A DNA stretch of 64,000 nucleotides, taken from contig JAIQFH010000008.1 of the NCBI GenBank assembly GCA_020073385.1, forward strand, positions 112,591 through 176,590. Reading direction: 5' to 3'. A model generated the notes under the pieces. That model was given only the letters and a program-made list of their open reading frames with translations, was not told the DNA's origin and did not search any database. Shown piece by piece: positions 22,301 to 29,991 of this stretch. Position 1 is the first letter of the stretch. Every line of letters begins with the position of its first letter. Origin of the DNA: Terriglobia bacterium (GTDB lineage Bacteria; Acidobacteriota; Terriglobia; Terriglobales; Acidobacteriaceae). The position numbers and the translations under genes are program-made.

Positions 22301-22957
22301 ACGGGCCGTGCGCCCAAAGCGTCCGCCGAAGGAGATGGACGAATAGCCTGCTTTCGTGGGATCGAAGTTCTGGCCATCCTGAATCTGGACGCCCGGCTCA
22401 AGCTGCGCCAAGTCAAGGAAGTTGCGGCCATTCACAGGGAGGTTCTCGATCTGCGACGAGTTTAGAACGCCCTGCACAGTTGCCTGTTCGGTATTCACCT
22501 GCACTACTGATCCCTGTACCTCAACAATGGTGCTCTCCTGCCCCACGATCAAACTTGGGTTCACGGTCGCCGTGTTACCGACCTGTACAGCGACCTGTTG
22601 GCTCACTGTGCTAAAGCCCTTTGCCGAAATCTGCACTTTGTAGCTGCCCGGCGCAAGCGGACCGGAACTGAACGCTCCAGAAGCATTGCTGGTAAGCTCT
22701 GTCTTCTGGCCAGTTCCAAGATTGGTGATGAGAATCTTGGCGTTGCCGACAACCGCACCCGTGGGATCGGTGACCGTCCCTACGATGCTGCCCGTACTTA
22801 GCGTGGTTTGCGCGGTGGCTGCGGAGGTGAAGACTATTGCCAATAGAGTCAGCAGGGCGAGCAACGAAAACCAACCGCTCAGGCGTTGAGAACCTAGGTT
22901 CAACCTGCCTGCGTTAACGACTTTGCAGTTTCCACGGAACCTCGCAATGAATCGCAT
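19319..22957 (-). CDS. Oar-like TonB-dependent outer-membrane receptor (copy 2)
   Basis: A 1212-residue giant receptor. The start at MRFIARFRGN is chosen for its GAGGAGGAAAG ribosome site and because the first five residues echo receptor 1. Signal sequence/membrane segment about 28-48, then a carboxypeptidase-regulatory-like domain (TGSIVGTVTDPTGAVVGNA). The plug domain contains LPVNGRNFLDLAQLEPGVQIQ, and the long barrel ends in LRIVF with a terminal F. It is only distantly similar to receptor 1 although the flanking fragments of the duplication are nearly identical. The ligand is unknown. Confidence 0.93.
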   Translation of the reverse strand: MRFIARFRGNCKVVNAGRLNLGSQRLSGWFSLLALLTLLAIVFTSAATAQTTLSTGSIVGTVTDPTGAVVGNAKILITNLGTGQKTELTSNASGAFSSGPLAPGSYKVQISAKGFSTVSQQVAVQVGNTATVNPSLIVGQESTIVEVQGSVVQVNTEQATVQGVLNSSQIENLPVNGRNFLDLAQLEPGVQIQDGQNFDPTKAGYSSISFGGRFGRTARVNVDGVDVSDETVGTTTADIPASAIDEFQLSQSSLDLSQDLTSSGAVNVTTRSGTNALHGEAFGFFRDHSMGAAAPGGNDFYNQRDQYGARLGGPIIKNKLFFFGDGERTKQASFAPVVLVGTPYANVGQGFSSPFIEDNLIGKLDYNLGNGAKAFYRYSYFKNSLLATFGLGFSLYDNRDITRQHVVGFDFASGSFSHSIRFSYLKFQNQIVDSTVNNSALPFCCTGLEMSSGSFFVGPNLLAPQSTPQSNREIKYDGSKIYHSHTIRYGVAFNHIQGGGFADFYGTAPRVSWSTNGGGCTDHAGDFTDPCPGSTEYFANQGSAAGGDMNPLNYPVNRLRVGNGQGFSTLEPALGFPAGGLGPDNRIGLYVGDSWKIKPNLTLTVGLRYDRDTGRSDSDLPPVTCTGYTGGPCVDLNAAFPGYGNKVNQPNLNFAPQIGFAWDPNKNGRTVIRGGVGLFYENAIWNNVLFDRPARLQTGAFNAVTSACLSGSPEPVPVSGGSITPAAGICGNNVHVGDVIPQIMTFWQQVLAGNTFDPHTPNPNFAGTLLAQGLGQPAFLYAPNYKSPVSVQMNIGIQREIRHGMVFSADYLRNIETRSLLAIDVNKVGDISTFNLGGAQAAIADTNAAFECADVDCAIGAGATIDDYVANGLGTPNDVAGAGCAQDPSLGGLSRPCAFGGVNSSQNSAFFLKPIGRSVYNALQMKLVENVNSPFRGVKALNFQVAYSLSNFSNTGGAQLTGTPADSDQDFVLSAADNNNPGRYYGPALLDRTHQISFGGYADIPGGFRLGLISHFYSPLSSAIVSPNFGDVGEIFRTDFTGDGTTGDPLPGTHLGQFDRGTNAGSLNPVISKYNTSQANQPTPAGNVLIQNGLMTADQLLALGGVSPTIDPAPAGQVNFTWLRAMDLKLAWRHTFHDRVTIEPSVGFYNLPNFSNFNLPPNTMNGILFGAGNGSINGTTKPDNESFRVGNGTGVYGLGAQRQIEFGLRIVF

Positions 22958-23309
22958 CTCTTTCCTCCTCGGGGAATGTTTTCTCGGGAAACACCCTGCA
23001 CCTCGGATCCGACCGCACACATAGCACAGCATTCGCAGAATCCGAGGGACTCTCAACTTCTCGAAAATTGCAGACTTAGAGACCCGGCGTAGGCTACCCA
23101 AGAAAATAAGACCCGCTGCCTATAGCCAAATTGCTTGCACAGAACAGATTTGACAGCCTCCATGCAACTGTTCGTCCAAACAAAATAAAAGCCAACAGCT
23201 GTATTTTCATATTGTTATCGTGTTGAACTCGAATGGGATTACCGAAAATAGTAGAGAAGCCGCCGGATCATATGACATTTAGTAAGTTTGGCGCTTGGAA
23301 AAGGCTAAA

Positions 23310-24326
23310 TTAGCGCCGTTTCCGGGCTGGTCGGGTAGCTACTTCCCCCGGTGCCAGCACTCGCCGGACGATGGGCGTGTTCAGCTTGTACTTGCGCTCG
23401 CTGACGTTGCCGGCGTCGTCTTGCACTCGGAGGATGAAGACGGGCAGGGTTCCTTCCTTGTCGAAGGTCTCCTGGGTGGTGGTCACGGGCAGGACTCCGT
23501 CCAGACCGTGCTCGCGGTAGGCGGTTTCGTAGCGGTGCTTGCGGACGTTCCAGGTGAAGACTCGGATCTGATCGTAATCGTAAGGCGAGCCGTCATGCGG
23601 CTCGGTGAGCACACAGAGGTACTGGGAGACTTTCTTGTCTCCGTCCTGCACTTGATTCAGCACAAAGAAGGCGACGAAGCGCTGGCCTTCGGCGTACTGC
23701 GCGACCTCAAGCGGGACATCGACGTCGACCATGCGCGACAGCACCCATCCCACGCGGCCTTGACTGTCGCGCACCAGCCACCAGTCCTCCAGCACCGGTC
23801 CGGCGGGAGCCTTGGCGCCCGGTTTGGTGGTAACCGACCTGGCGGCTGGTGCAGCGCCAGTTTGCTTTTCGGCGACTGCCCGCTTCAGAATGCCCACTTT
23901 CGCGCCGGAGACCAGCTGGTACAGATGCTCGGTCTCGCGTCCGGGAGTGATGTGAAGATTGGTCTCGTTGCGTAGAACGCCCGGAGCCTGCACCGGAGCG
24001 TTCAGGTTTTCCTGGGTGAGTTTCTGCAGGCCGTCGAAGGTTTTCTGATCCACGAGATATCGCTGTTCGACCCAGCCTTCAATCCCGCTGGCGGTGCGCA
24101 CGCGGGCGAATCGCTTTTCGCGGTCGACGATCTCGACACGCTCTCCATTTTTCACGGTGCCGACGCGGTTGTAGATCGCCGCCACCTGATCGCGCAGGGT
24201 CGCCTGCGGGGCGGAAACATAGGCCACTTCGAGGACGCGGTGACGGTTTCGACAAGCCGCCAGCGCCACCATGGCCAGGGCAAGAACACCAACCAGCCAT
24301 TTCGTCCGCGATGGACCCAGTTTCAT
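23310..24326 (-). CDS. SH3-domain lipoprotein
   Basis: A 338-residue protein whose N-terminus has a lipobox-type signal (VALAACRN, acylated Cys at about 25). A first bacterial SH3-like domain spans residues about 35-95 (VGTVKNGERVEIVDREKRFARVRTASGI is the typical SH3_3 pattern with EGWVEQRYL). A second SH3-like part covers about 115-205 (LVSGAKVGILKR, GRVGWVLSRM). The C-terminal domain is unknown. Such domains often bind cell-wall peptides. Its 3' part is copied at 17513-17691. It sits upstream of TonB receptor 2 in the same direction. Confidence 0.85.
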   Translation of the reverse strand: MKLGPSRTKWLVGVLALAMVALAACRNRHRVLEVAYVSAPQATLRDQVAAIYNRVGTVKNGERVEIVDREKRFARVRTASGIEGWVEQRYLVDQKTFDGLQKLTQENLNAPVQAPGVLRNETNLHITPGRETEHLYQLVSGAKVGILKRAVAEKQTGAAPAARSVTTKPGAKAPAGPVLEDWWLVRDSQGRVGWVLSRMVDVDVPLEVAQYAEGQRFVAFFVLNQVQDGDKKVSQYLCVLTEPHDGSPYDYDQIRVFTWNVRKHRYETAYREHGLDGVLPVTTTQETFDKEGTLPVFILRVQDDAGNVSERKYKLNTPIVRRVLAPGEVATRPARKRR

Positions 24327-24570
24327 AAGAGGAGGCAGGCGAACTCCTCACTATAGCGCGTTGCAGCCACCTTCAGCGGCACGAAGGTTTACACCTGGTA
24401 CACCCCGAGCCCTTGTCCTGTAGATGGGAGACAACGGCACTCCCGCTCGGTTACCATAGATTTACGGTTTGGCTGGCAACAGCAGGTTGCCGCAAGCTCG
24501 CTTTCGGCGTCTAAGAGAATGGGGAGTACGGCGTCGAATCCATCAGATCTGAAAATAAAGAAACTAACTT

Positions 24571-25182
24571 ATGAGAAGCACAACCTGGAACCGTTTTGTG
24601 TTTTCGTCGTTCACTACGATCTTTCTGGCGATCGCAAGCCTCTGCACCGCAGCACAGGACACGGTGGACACCGTTTTGCGTCCGCCCAAGGGAGCGCAAC
24701 TCGCGATCGTCATCTTTGAAGATCTGGAGTGCCCCATGTGCCGGCGGACCGCGCCGCTGGTGGAGCAGGCGTCGAAGACGTACAAGATTCCAGTCGTGCG
24801 CCACGACTTTCCGCTGCCCATGCACCCGTGGTCGTATCAGGCGGCCGTAATCGCGCGCTATTTCGACACGCATTCCAAGGCGCTGGGCAACGAGTTCCGC
24901 GACTACATTTTCGAGAATCAGCTCGAAGTCAACCTGCAGAACCTGCGCTCGTTCGCCGAGAAGTTTGCGGCGACCCACAAAGTCGAACTGCCCTTTGTCA
25001 TCGATCCCAGCGGCAAGCTGGCCGCGCAAGTGAACGCCGACCGCGACCTGGGCAAGGCCATCAAGCTCGACCACACCCCGACGGTCTACATCGTAAGCAG
25101 CCGCAATCCCAGCAAGCCCTATGTCGAGGTGAAGGACAACAACCAGCTCTACTCAACGATCGATGCGATGATGAAGGAGTAG
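24571..25182 (+). CDS. Exported thioredoxin-fold (DsbA-like) protein
   Basis: A 203-residue protein with a signal peptide (residues 1-28) and a thioredoxin fold carrying the active-site motif CPMC (in FEDLECPMCRR) near residue 54. A cis-proline motif occurs at HTPTVYIV near residue 170. It matches the DsbA/DsbG-like thioredoxin_4 family, which oxidises, isomerises or reduces disulfides in periplasmic proteins. The ribosome site is weak. It stands alone with no visible DsbB partner. Confidence 0.88.
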   Translation: MRSTTWNRFVFSSFTTIFLAIASLCTAAQDTVDTVLRPPKGAQLAIVIFEDLECPMCRRTAPLVEQASKTYKIPVVRHDFPLPMHPWSYQAAVIARYFDTHSKALGNEFRDYIFENQLEVNLQNLRSFAEKFAATHKVELPFVIDPSGKLAAQVNADRDLGKAIKLDHTPTVYIVSSRNPSKPYVEVKDNNQLYSTIDAMMKE

Positions 25183-25190
25183 GGCGGCTT

Positions 25191-25250
25191 GTGTAGGGAC
25201 GGGCGCCTCGCCCGTCCAGCCAAGCGGAGCGAGGCGTAGGCGAGCCACGG
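25191..25250. repeat. Palindromic repeat, GGGACGGGCGCC family
   Basis: GGACGGGCG/CGCCCGTCC palindrome followed by AAGCGGAGCGAGGCG. It starts 9 bases after the thioredoxin-fold gene. A second copy is at 33248-33300. Confidence 0.75.
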
Positions 25251-25418
25251 ACCGAGCCGCAAAGAACTTCCTAGCCACGGATTAACGCGGATTCACACGG
25301 ATAAACCCTGGGACTTGCCGCGCCTGAAGCAGCCCGATAAGCTGCCCGCCAGAGAAGTTGCGAGACGCGACGCGGGGAAGTATCATCGCCTTCCGTTCCG
25401 ATTTCCGAGGCCAACCCA

Positions 25419-26198
25419 ATGCATCTGAGCCTGTCCAGAAGTGCCCAAACCGCATTCATCGCTCTTGTCGCTCTTTCAGCCTTCGCGCAGCAATCTTCTC
25501 AAACCCCGTCCATTCCCTCCACCGGCTTCGCCGGGCTCGACCAATACCGCGCCTCGCGCATCGCCGTATTTACCGACGACTACGGGCAACTGGCGCGCTA
25601 TCGCGAGGCCAACACCAAGCTCGGGCCCCCGTCGGCGGGCGAGAATCGCGTCGTGTTCTTCGGCGATTCGATCACCGACATCTGGAAGCTGGAGAATTAT
25701 TTCCCCGGCAAGCCTTACGTCAACCGCGGTATCGGCGGGCAGACCACGCCTCAAATGCTAGTGCGGTTCCGGCAGGATGTGATCGATCTGCATCCCAAGG
25801 TGGTTGTGATTCTTGCCGGCACCAACGACATTGCAGGAAATACCGGGCCGATGCGCAATGAGGACATCGAGGCCAACTACGCCTCCTTCGCCGAACTGGC
25901 GCGCGCAAGCGGCATTCGCGTTGTCTACTCATCGATTCTGCCGGTGCACAACTACACAGAGCGATCGAAGGATTTCTTTGCGCAGCGTCCGATGTCGCGA
26001 GTTCTCGAACTCAACAAGTGGCTGAAGGAATACTGCGAAAAGAACAACATCGTTTACCTCGACTACTTCTCGCCGGTCGTCGACGACAAGGGCCTTCTGA
26101 AGAAAGATCTGGCGGATGACGGGCTGCATCCGAACGATGCAGGCTACAGGATCATGGCGCCTCTGGCAGAGGCGGCGATTCAGAAGGCGATGAAATAG
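25419..26198 (+). CDS. Secreted SGNH/GDSL hydrolase
   Basis: A 259-residue lipase/esterase-type enzyme with a signal peptide (1-24). All blocks of the SGNH superfamily are seen: block I VVFFGDSITD (catalytic Ser) near residue 77, block II Gly in NRGIGGQT, block III AGTNDI (Asn) near 130, and block V DGLHPNDAGY (Asp and His) near 235. It probably deacylates an ester of a polysaccharide or lipid outside the cytoplasm; the substrate is unknown. The ATG at MHLSLSRS has no strong ribosome site. Confidence 0.92.
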   Translation: MHLSLSRSAQTAFIALVALSAFAQQSSQTPSIPSTGFAGLDQYRASRIAVFTDDYGQLARYREANTKLGPPSAGENRVVFFGDSITDIWKLENYFPGKPYVNRGIGGQTTPQMLVRFRQDVIDLHPKVVVILAGTNDIAGNTGPMRNEDIEANYASFAELARASGIRVVYSSILPVHNYTERSKDFFAQRPMSRVLELNKWLKEYCEKNNIVYLDYFSPVVDDKGLLKKDLADDGLHPNDAGYRIMAPLAEAAIQKAMK

Positions 26199-26257
26199 CC
26201 GTTGGCCGTTTAGCGAGAAGCGGCCATCCGGTGAATCTTTGACGCCCTGACAAGCTC

Positions 26258-26460
26258 TATAATGGAGTACGAGTTTCCGACCGCCCGGGCCTGTGGGCAT
26301 ACCTGAGGCTACGGCGGCGAGGGAAAATGCGCGAGCGATGGCGCCCGCGACATTTACCGAGGGTTCCGGTGGAAACGCCGGCGCCTCCCGCGTTCGCGAG
26401 GACGCATTGGAAAGGAAACGAGCCTGCTGGAATTTCTGCCTGCTTGTCTCCTTTCGAATA
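26258..26460 (+). promoter_or_regulatory. Structured moaA leader, candidate molybdenum-cofactor riboswitch
   Basis: A consensus -10 box TATAAT lies at 26258-26263. The ~190-base leader that follows is GC-rich and strongly folded. It contains CCGGTG-GAAA-CGCCGG, a stem with a GNRA tetraloop, then CCTCCCG, a CGC-GTTC-GCG hairpin and GGAAAGGAAAC. A final long stem has GAAAGGA pairing with TCCTTTC and ACGAGC with GCTTGT. Position before moaA, size and the GNRA hairpin fit the Moco RNA motif, which represses moa genes when cofactor is plentiful. A covariance-model search was not possible here. Confidence 0.55.
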
Positions 26461-26466
26461 GCGTCG

Positions 26467-26542
26467 TTAGTCGGTGGTCATTAGTCGTTGGCGAGAGTGT
26501 CGCGAACGGTGGCCAACGACCAACGACCGACGACCAACGACG
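26467..26542. repeat. Heptamer-iterated inverted element before moaA
   Basis: Left arm TTAGTCG, GTGGTCA, TTAGTCG, TTGGCGA (26467-26494). Right arm GGCCAAC, GACCAAC, GACCGAC, GACCAAC (26511-26538). The right arm ends directly before the proposed GTG start of moaA. It has the same period-7 design as the atp junctions with another word. Confidence 0.85.
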
Positions 26543-27607
26543 GTGGCTCTTCACGACAAATTCGGCCGCGCGATCACCGACCTGCGGATCTCCATCACCG
26601 ACCGGTGCAACTATAAGTGCGTCTATTGCCGCACGGGCAATGAAGGAGCCCTCTATGGCGATCTTCCCTTCTCGGATTATCTGCGCATGGCTCGTGTGCT
26701 GGTGGGAATGGGGATCACCAAGGTCCGTCTGACCGGCGGCGAGCCGCTGCTGCGCAACAGCGTTGTAGAGTTCGTGCGCGAGTTGGCAAAATTGCGGCCT
26801 CAGGGGCTAAAGCCCCCGTCTTCTACGAGTGGTAACGGCGCGGCTGAAGCCGCGCCCTTTCAAAGTTCGTTTCGAGAAATCGGCGAGCCACTCGATATCG
26901 CTCTGACGACGAACGGGCACCTTTTGGCGGAAATGGCGCAACCGCTTAAGGACGCGGGCCTGACCCGCGTGACCGTCTCGATGGACGCCGTCGACCCCGA
27001 CCGCTTCGCCCGCATCACGCGGGTGCCCAACGGCTACGATCACGTGCTGGCCGGAATCCGCGCCGCCCGACGCGCCGGCTTGTGGCCGCTGAAAGTGAAT
27101 TGCGTTCTGATGCGCGGCTTCAATGAAGACCAGATCATTCCCTTCGGCATGTTCGCGCGTGAAGAGGGCGTGACCGTGCGCTTCATCGAATTCATGCCGC
27201 TTGAAGAGGGACGCACCTGGGCGCCCTCAACCGTCGTCACGCTCGATGAGATTCTCGCCCGCATGGCCGAATACCGTCCGCTAGTCGAGATTCCGCATGC
27301 CCGCTCGGAAACCGCGCGCCGATATCGTTTTGAAGATGGTGTGGGAGAGATCGGGATCATCGCCCCGGTGTCGCATCCCTTCTGCGGACATTGCAGCCGC
27401 ATCCGCATCACCAGCGACGGCAAAATCCGCACCTGTCTTTTTTCAGTTTGGGATCATGACCTGCATGCGCAGATGCGCCGCGGAGCCAGCGATGAAGAAC
27501 TCGCGGACTTCATCCACGGAGTGGTCGCGAAGAAAGAAGAACGCCACCACATCGGAGAGCCTGACTTCGTACCCGCTTCACGCACCATGGTCCACATCGG
27601 CGGCTAG
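26543..27607 (+). CDS. moaA: GTP 3',8-cyclase MoaA
   Basis: Radical-SAM enzyme of the first step of molybdenum cofactor synthesis, acting on GTP. The radical-SAM cluster motif CNYKCVYC, the GGEP motif (RLTGGEPLL) and ALTTNG are present. So are the second cluster ligands CGHC and a downstream C in GKIRTCLF, and the C-terminal GG (VHIGG) needed for activity. The GTG at 26543 is preferred: the open frame extends upstream to 26474, but that part is only heptamer repeat. About 25 extra residues between ELAKL and REIGEPLDIAL come from a palindromic repeat inserted in frame at 26793-26866. Confidence 0.93.
   Translation: MALHDKFGRAITDLRISITDRCNYKCVYCRTGNEGALYGDLPFSDYLRMARVLVGMGITKVRLTGGEPLLRNSVVEFVRELAKLRPQGLKPPSSTSGNGAAEAAPFQSSFREIGEPLDIALTTNGHLLAEMAQPLKDAGLTRVTVSMDAVDPDRFARITRVPNGYDHVLAGIRAARRAGLWPLKVNCVLMRGFNEDQIIPFGMFAREEGVTVRFIEFMPLEEGRTWAPSTVVTLDEILARMAEYRPLVEIPHARSETARRYRFEDGVGEIGIIAPVSHPFCGHCSRIRITSDGKIRTCLFSVWDHDLHAQMRRGASDEELADFIHGVVAKKEERHHIGEPDFVPASRTMVHIGG
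26793..26866. repeat. Palindromic repeat inserted in frame inside moaA
   Basis: Contains GGGGCTAAAGCCCC and GGCGCGGCTGAAGCCGCGCC. This is the two-palindrome layout of the GCGGCGCTTTAGCGCCGC...GGGGCTTTAGCCCC family found outside genes at 45056-45120 and 48598-48662. Its length keeps the reading frame, adding roughly 25 residues to MoaA. Confidence 0.85.
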
Positions 27608-27624
27608 CTGTTGGGTGGCTAGCT

Positions 27625-27706
27625 GTAGAGACGTAGCTTGCTACGTCTTGCCGTCAGCATTTCAAATGTGGCAAGAGAGACGTTGCAAGCAACGTCTCTA
27701 CGATAA
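27625..27706. repeat. Inverted pair of AGACGTTGC-type palindromes
   Basis: GTAGAGACGTAGCTTGCTACGTCT and, in opposite orientation, AGACGTTGCAAGCAACGTCTCTAC flank about 35 bases, with GCC/GGC pairing between. It lies between moaA and the DUF1906 gene. A single copy is at 37139-37165. Confidence 0.75.
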
Positions 27707-27715
27707 GATCGATCT

Positions 27716-28537
27716 GTGAACCGTAGGAGCTTACTTTCGACCGCCGCGGTTGTTTTCCTTCTTCTCGCCGCTGCCCCGGCTCAACAAAACTACCTCGGCT
27801 TCGACCGCAACGACTATCCCGGCGACGCCAATCTCAAAACACTGCGCCAGACTTTTTCCTATACGGGGTATTGGCTCAACAATCCTCCCGGATCGACCTC
27901 GAATTCCTGGGCTGGGCATCGCGCCGCGGTGGAGTCCGCCGGATTCGGCTTCCTCGTTTTGTTCAACGGACGTCTCTACGCCGAGTTGAAGACCGTCGCC
28001 AACGCACAGCGGATGGGAAGGGCAGACGCCCTCATCGCCGCTTCATCTGCCCGTCGCGATGGCTTTCCGCGCGGCACGATCATCTTCCTCGATCAGGAAC
28101 AGGGCGGCCGCATGCTGCCGGAGCAGAAGGCCTACATCTACGCCTGGGTTGATGCCATCAGCGCCGGAGGATTCCGAGCAGGAATTTATTGCTCCGGCAT
28201 CCGCTCCACCGATGGCGAAAACGCCGTGACCGCGGAAGACATCCACCAGACCGCCGGGTCGCGAGAGATTACGTATTGGGCGATCAACGACGGCTGCCCG
28301 CCATCGCCCGGATGCTCAATTTCGCTCCCATCCCCGAGCCCGTCGAAAAGCGGCGTCGCCTTCGCAGAGATCTGGCAGTTCGCGCAATCGCCACGGCGAA
28401 AAGATGTCGCCGATCGCTGCACCAACTACAGCCGTGACGGAAACTGCTATCCGCCGGGAACGAATCCGGCACAGGGTCTTCATGTTGACCTGAACACAGC
28501 CACGTCGGCAGATCCCTCCCACGGCCGCACCCACTAA
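27716..28537 (+). CDS. Secreted DUF1906-type glycoside-hydrolase-like protein
   Basis: A 273-residue protein starting with GTG, with a signal peptide (1-22) and then YLGFDRNDYPGDANLKTLR, typical of the DUF1906 (Rv2525c-like) TIM-barrel family related to cell-wall hydrolases of the GH25 type. The acidic strand ends are seen at GFDRNDYPG and IIFLDQEQGG. Cysteines near the C-terminus (CPPSPGC, CTNYSRDGNCYPPG) suggest disulfides. The family is thought to act on peptidoglycan or other wall glycans, but activity is unproven. Confidence 0.75.
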   Translation: MNRRSLLSTAAVVFLLLAAAPAQQNYLGFDRNDYPGDANLKTLRQTFSYTGYWLNNPPGSTSNSWAGHRAAVESAGFGFLVLFNGRLYAELKTVANAQRMGRADALIAASSARRDGFPRGTIIFLDQEQGGRMLPEQKAYIYAWVDAISAGGFRAGIYCSGIRSTDGENAVTAEDIHQTAGSREITYWAINDGCPPSPGCSISLPSPSPSKSGVAFAEIWQFAQSPRRKDVADRCTNYSRDGNCYPPGTNPAQGLHVDLNTATSADPSHGRTH

Positions 28538-28730
28538 ACCGCGCGGCTTTTCCTTCGTGCACCTTCGTGTCCTTTGTAGTGAACGAGTTCTCTCCCTGAA
28601 TCGTGACGAAGAATTGACGTAACTTTGCGAAAATCTACAGCAGCATAGATCGCAGTCCGTCTATATAGTGAGCCTGCGTCAAAGAGGGCGAGTGCATCTC
28701 TCACGCAGTGGATGTGTGCTGGAGGAATAT

Positions 28731-29285
28731 ATGAACCGTAGGATGGCACTATTCGTTTCCTGCGCAGTTCTCATGTTTTCATTGCCAAGCGGTTTCATAG
28801 CGGCGCAAACAAAGCAAGCCATTTCCGCGCCGATCCCAACCCAGATTCAGCTCGCGAAGAAAGTCTTCATCGCCAACGCTGGGGGAGATGACCCCGGAAT
28901 CGACGAACCCATTTTCAGCGGCGGAGTCGATCGTTCTTACAACCAGTTCTATGCCGCGATGAAGAGCGCGGGGCGTTACGAGTTGGTTGGTTCTCCTGCG
29001 GAGGCAGATCTGCTCTTCGAGATCCGGTTCACGGTGAGTACCAGCACCACAAAGGTGTTTAAGGGCGATAGCATCGGATCCACCCTTGACCCTCAATTCC
29101 GCCTGGAGATTCGCGATCCTAAAACGAGCGCTCTTCTATGGGCATTCACCGAGCACGTGCAGTGGGCCATACTGCAGGGCAACCGGAACAGGAATTTCGA
29201 TCAGGCTTCCGCCCGCATCGTGACTGACGTACTAGCGCTGGGGACGCGCGCGCTGGCTGCTGTGACAACGCCCGCAAAACCTTAA
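28731..29285 (+). CDS. Exported protein of unknown function
   Basis: A 184-residue protein starting at MNRRMALFV, behind a good GGAGGAAT ribosome site; an in-frame ATG further upstream has no such site. A signal peptide (residues 1-26) ends near FIAAQTKQ. The mature part has a mixed alpha/beta pattern (KKVFIANAGGDDPGID, YNQFYAAMKSAGRYELVGSP, AEADLLFEIRF, PQFRLEIRDPKTSALLWAFTEHV). This resembles the general layout of exported proteins that combine a lipoprotein-like strand pattern with a C-terminal helix. No family is recognised with confidence. Confidence 0.75.
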   Translation: MNRRMALFVSCAVLMFSLPSGFIAAQTKQAISAPIPTQIQLAKKVFIANAGGDDPGIDEPIFSGGVDRSYNQFYAAMKSAGRYELVGSPAEADLLFEIRFTVSTSTTKVFKGDSIGSTLDPQFRLEIRDPKTSALLWAFTEHVQWAILQGNRNRNFDQASARIVTDVLALGTRALAAVTTPAKP

Positions 29286-29322
29286 GGGAAAAAGGCCAGG
29301 TGCGGTAAAATAGCTTAAACCT

Positions 29323-29757
29323 ATGGCCGACCGCACCTTTACCCTGGACGAAGCCCAATCATTGTTACCCGTACTGGAATCGCTGCTGCGCACGGCCATC
29401 AACGCCAAGAAGGTTGTCGATGAAGCCGATGCCGAGCAGCAGGCTCTGCAGCACCGCGTCTTTCTCAATGGTGGAATGTTTCTCGAAATCGTGCCGCTTG
29501 CCCGCCGTAAAGCAGAACGCGCTAAGGCAGAACAGCGCGCCAAAGATGCTCTGGCGGAAATCGATTCCATCGGGGTGCAGGTGAAAGACCTGAATATCGG
29601 ACTTCTCGATTTCCCCTGCGAAGTCGAAGGACAAATCATTCTGCTCTGCTGGAAGCTCGGGGAAAAAGCCATCACCCACTGGCACGGAGTCCAGGAGGGA
29701 TTCGCCGGACGCAAGCCCATCGATCAACGAATCGCTAAAGCGAAGAAGGTGAATTAG
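29323..29757 (+). CDS. DUF2203 family protein
   Basis: A 144-residue cytoplasmic protein. The C-terminal block VKDLNIGLLDFPCEV, LCWKLGEKAITHWHG, EGFAGRKPID is the hallmark of DUF2203. The N-terminal half is a charged helical region beginning TFTLDEAQSLLPVLESLL. The function of the family is unknown; conserved His, Trp and Cys residues hint at a metal or substrate site. Its stop codon is overlapped by a heptamer-repeat element. Confidence 0.9.
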   Translation: MADRTFTLDEAQSLLPVLESLLRTAINAKKVVDEADAEQQALQHRVFLNGGMFLEIVPLARRKAERAKAEQRAKDALAEIDSIGVQVKDLNIGLLDFPCEVEGQIILLCWKLGEKAITHWHGVQEGFAGRKPIDQRIAKAKKVN

Positions 29758-29785
29758 CTCTCAGCTTTCAGTTCTGCTTTCAGCA
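29756..29785. repeat. Short heptamer-iterated element at the DUF2203 stop codon
   Basis: AGCTCTC and AGCTTTC in tandem (29756-29769), then AGTTCTGCTTTCAGC. The first unit overlaps the TAG stop. The words are the same as those at the atpH-atpA junction. Confidence 0.55.
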
Positions 29786-29991
29786 CCCTCTCTGGTCGGC
29801 TCGTTTCTGCGGTGACTCGGATCGGTCCGAAACCACCTCATTTCAAACGCTTTCCACCGCGAAACATCCTGTGGAATCTTGTGTTTATAAGAGAGGAACA
29901 TAAGTAGGCTGAGCAGGGCCTTCTGCGGCACAATGAGTTCTGCACTGGACTCTTGGCCCGCGGGCAGCAATATTTTGGGAAGGGCATAATC

